Below are positions 62,933-64,000 of a stretch of 64,000 nucleotides of DNA, piece by piece. The stretch spans positions 142,157 through 206,156 of the forward strand of contig NZ_QXEC01000010.1 of assembly GCF_003583405.1 (NCBI RefSeq). Direction: 5' to 3'. The DNA is from Micromonospora radicis (GTDB lineage Bacteria > Actinomycetota > Actinomycetes > Mycobacteriales > Micromonosporaceae). Under the pieces are notes generated by a model, which was not told where the DNA came from, ran no database searches, and was given only the letters and a program-made list of their open reading frames with translations. Within the stretch, counting starts at the first letter, position 1. Every line of letters begins with the position of its first letter. The position numbers and the translations under genes are program-made.

Positions 62933-63838
62933 ATGACCATGCGGATCCTCATGGCCGGTGCGTCCGGCTTCCTCGGCACCCGACTGGTCGACCAGCTCGT
63001 CGCCGACGGGCACCAGGTGACCCGGCTGGTCCGCCGGGCGCCGCGTGGCCCGGACGAACGGCGGTGGTCGCCGTCGGCGGCGCAGCTGGACCCGGCGCTG
63101 GTGGCCGAGGCGGACGCGGTGGTCAACCTGGCCGGCGCCGGGGTGGGTGACCGGCGCTGGAACGACCGGTACAAGCAGCTGATCCGGTCAAGTCGAGTGG
63201 ACACCACCAGCACCCTGGCGATCACCATCGCCGGGCTGCCCGCCGCGGACCGGCCCGAGGTGCTGCTGAACGCCTCGGCGATCGGCTGGTACGGCAACAC
63301 CGGTGATCGGGTCGTCGAGGAGGACGCGCCGGCCGGTGAGGGCTTCCTCGCCGACGTGGCCCGGGTCTGGGAGGCCGCGACCCGCCCGGCCGAGGACGCC
63401 GGGGTACGGGTGGTACGCCTGCGTACCGGGCTGCCGCTGCACCGCGACGGCGGGCTGCTCAAGCCGATGCTGCTGCCGTTCAAGCTGGGCATCGCCGGGC
63501 GGCTGGGCAGCGGACGGCAGTGGATTCCGTGGATCTCGATGGTCGACTGGCGCAACGCCGTCACGTACCTGCTCGCCCGCGCCGACCTGGCCGGGCCGGT
63601 CAACGTGGTCGGCCCGGCCCCGGTCACCAACGCCGACTTCACCCGGGAACTGGCCCGGCAGCTGCACCGCCCGGCGGTGCTCCCGATCCCGGCGCTGGCG
63701 CTCCAGGTGGCCCTGGGCGGCTTCGCCCAGGAGGCGTTGACCAGCACGCGCGTGCTACCCGGGGTGCTGACCCGCGCCCAGTTCGTCTTCCGCCACCCCG
63801 ACCTCCCCACCGCCCTACACGCCGCCCTGCACGACTAG
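62933..63838 (+). CDS. TIGR01777/DUF1731 epimerase-like NAD(P)-binding protein
   Basis: A 301-residue extended-SDR protein. The cofactor loop is GASGFLGTRLV near the N-terminus, with VNLAGAGVGDRRWND and SAIGWYGNTGD, the signature segments of the YfcH/TIGR01777 family, then a C-terminal DUF1731-like end. The substrate is unknown. It corresponds to Rv2216, which also follows dlaT in mycobacteria. ATG 62933 is followed two codons later by an alternative ATG at 62939. A GATC palindrome follows the stop. Confidence 0.9.
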   Translation: MTMRILMAGASGFLGTRLVDQLVADGHQVTRLVRRAPRGPDERRWSPSAAQLDPALVAEADAVVNLAGAGVGDRRWNDRYKQLIRSSRVDTTSTLAITIAGLPAADRPEVLLNASAIGWYGNTGDRVVEEDAPAGEGFLADVARVWEAATRPAEDAGVRVVRLRTGLPLHRDGGLLKPMLLPFKLGIAGRLGSGRQWIPWISMVDWRNAVTYLLARADLAGPVNVVGPAPVTNADFTRELARQLHRPAVLPIPALALQVALGGFAQEALTSTRVLPGVLTRAQFVFRHPDLPTALHAALHD

Positions 63839-63869
63839 TCACCCCCACCCCCGCCGTCCCCGCAGCGTC

Positions 63870-63924
63870 GATCATGAAGTTGTTGTCGCCCGGCCCGGCG
63901 TGTCGCCACAACAACTTCATGATC
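63870..63924. repeat. GATC-family palindromic element E (55 bp)
   Basis: Left half-site GATCATGAAGTTGTTGTCGC at 63870-63889, right half-site at 63905-63924. The arms extend to 25 bp (63862-63886 with 63908-63932) with one G-T pair. The centre shares GGCGTGTCG with element C. It lies between the epimerase gene and a minus-strand gene, which converge. Confidence 0.9.
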
Positions 63925-63949
63925 AACGCTGCGGGGGCGGCGGGGGGGG

Positions 63950-64000
63950 TTAGCAGCCGATGGTCCAGTGGTTGGGGGCGGTCTGGCGCAGGGTGGTGGT
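63950..64000 (-). CDS. C-terminus of a minus-strand protein, cut by the window edge
   Basis: From the window end to a TAA at 63950-63952 the frame reads TTTLRQTAPNHWTIGC. Only 16 residues are visible; the Cys-terminal, aromatic ending resembles exported proteins. Its position 26 bases beyond a GATC palindrome, converging on the epimerase gene, fits a real gene end. No product can be named. Confidence 0.4.
   Translation of the reverse strand, partial: TTTLRQTAPNHWTIGC

Overview
The window is high-GC actinobacterial DNA. GC content was judged by eye as low seventies percent. GTG starts are frequent, and 4-base stop/start overlaps are common. The gene content is a bcc-aa3 respiratory operon without a soluble cytochrome c gene, a PimB'-type mannosyltransferase, DUF3043, and an exonuclease/GIY-YIG fusion. 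Together these point to Actinomycetota, most likely Micromonosporaceae (the family is inferred). No tRNA, rRNA, CRISPR array, insertion sequence, phage or complete secondary-metabolite cluster was seen.

Layout. 1-5250: tail of a long-chain acyl-CoA synthetase, a NarL-type two-component pair, an S-adenosylmethionine methyltransferase, and an overlapping GGDEF/EAL protein. 5297-9213 (minus): PimB'-like glycosyltransferase, M48 membrane protease, NYN-domain protein. 9341-15041 (plus): exonuclease/GIY-YIG protein, an RSH (RelA/SpoT) paralogue, Nudix hydrolase, sugar nucleotidyltransferase, AsnC effector-domain protein. 15118-24964: the respiratory block, with qcrB, qcrA, qcrC and ctaE on minus, a CtaG-like assembly factor, a receiver-like protein, trpD and a small zinc-ribbon protein on plus, then ctaF and ctaC on minus. 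25160-33059: cysteine desulfurase plus TusA, an adenosine-kinase-like PfkB protein, an A-type Fe-S carrier, glycerate kinase, nadA, murA, DUF3043. 33195-44947 is the most lineage-specific part: azlCD with an XRE-cupin regulator, a 1277-residue disordered/TPR/WG-repeat protein, three lipoproteins divergent from a TetR gene, an aldo/keto reductase, and a site-2 protease. 45121-56348: a small Rho-N-like protein, cobU-cobT fusion, cobS, a DUF2314 protein, gcvT, leucyl aminopeptidase, lpdA and the E2 acyltransferase. 56622-64000: SDR/TetR divergent pair, LtrA-like membrane protein, a secreted LVIVD protein convergent with a DUF305 protein, a DUF1731 epimerase, and the tail of an exported protein.

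From memory, the backbone follows the Mycobacterium tuberculosis Rv2187-Rv2217 neighbourhood: fadD15, pimB', the exonuclease/UvrC-like gene, trpD, ctaE-qcrCAB, ctaFC, adoK, HesB, glycerate kinase, DUF3043, cobT, cobS, gcvT, pepB, dlaT and the Rv2216 epimerase. Local insertions include nadA-murA, azlCD, the WG protein and the lipoprotein cluster. The window therefore reads as a conserved core chromosome segment.

The most unusual signal is not a gene. Five intergenic inverted repeats share the 20-base half-site GATCNNGNANTTNNNGTCGC and come in two size classes: exactly 55 bp (three copies) and 67/68 bp (two copies). Four of the five sit where two genes converge, and all have C-rich left and G-rich right flanks. 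They look like an undescribed REP-like or terminator-associated family. Other points worth checking are an RSH enzyme with an intact hydrolase but eroded synthetase, a CobU-CobT fusion whose CobT half has lost a signature motif, and clear paired dyad operators for the TetR gene at 57706.
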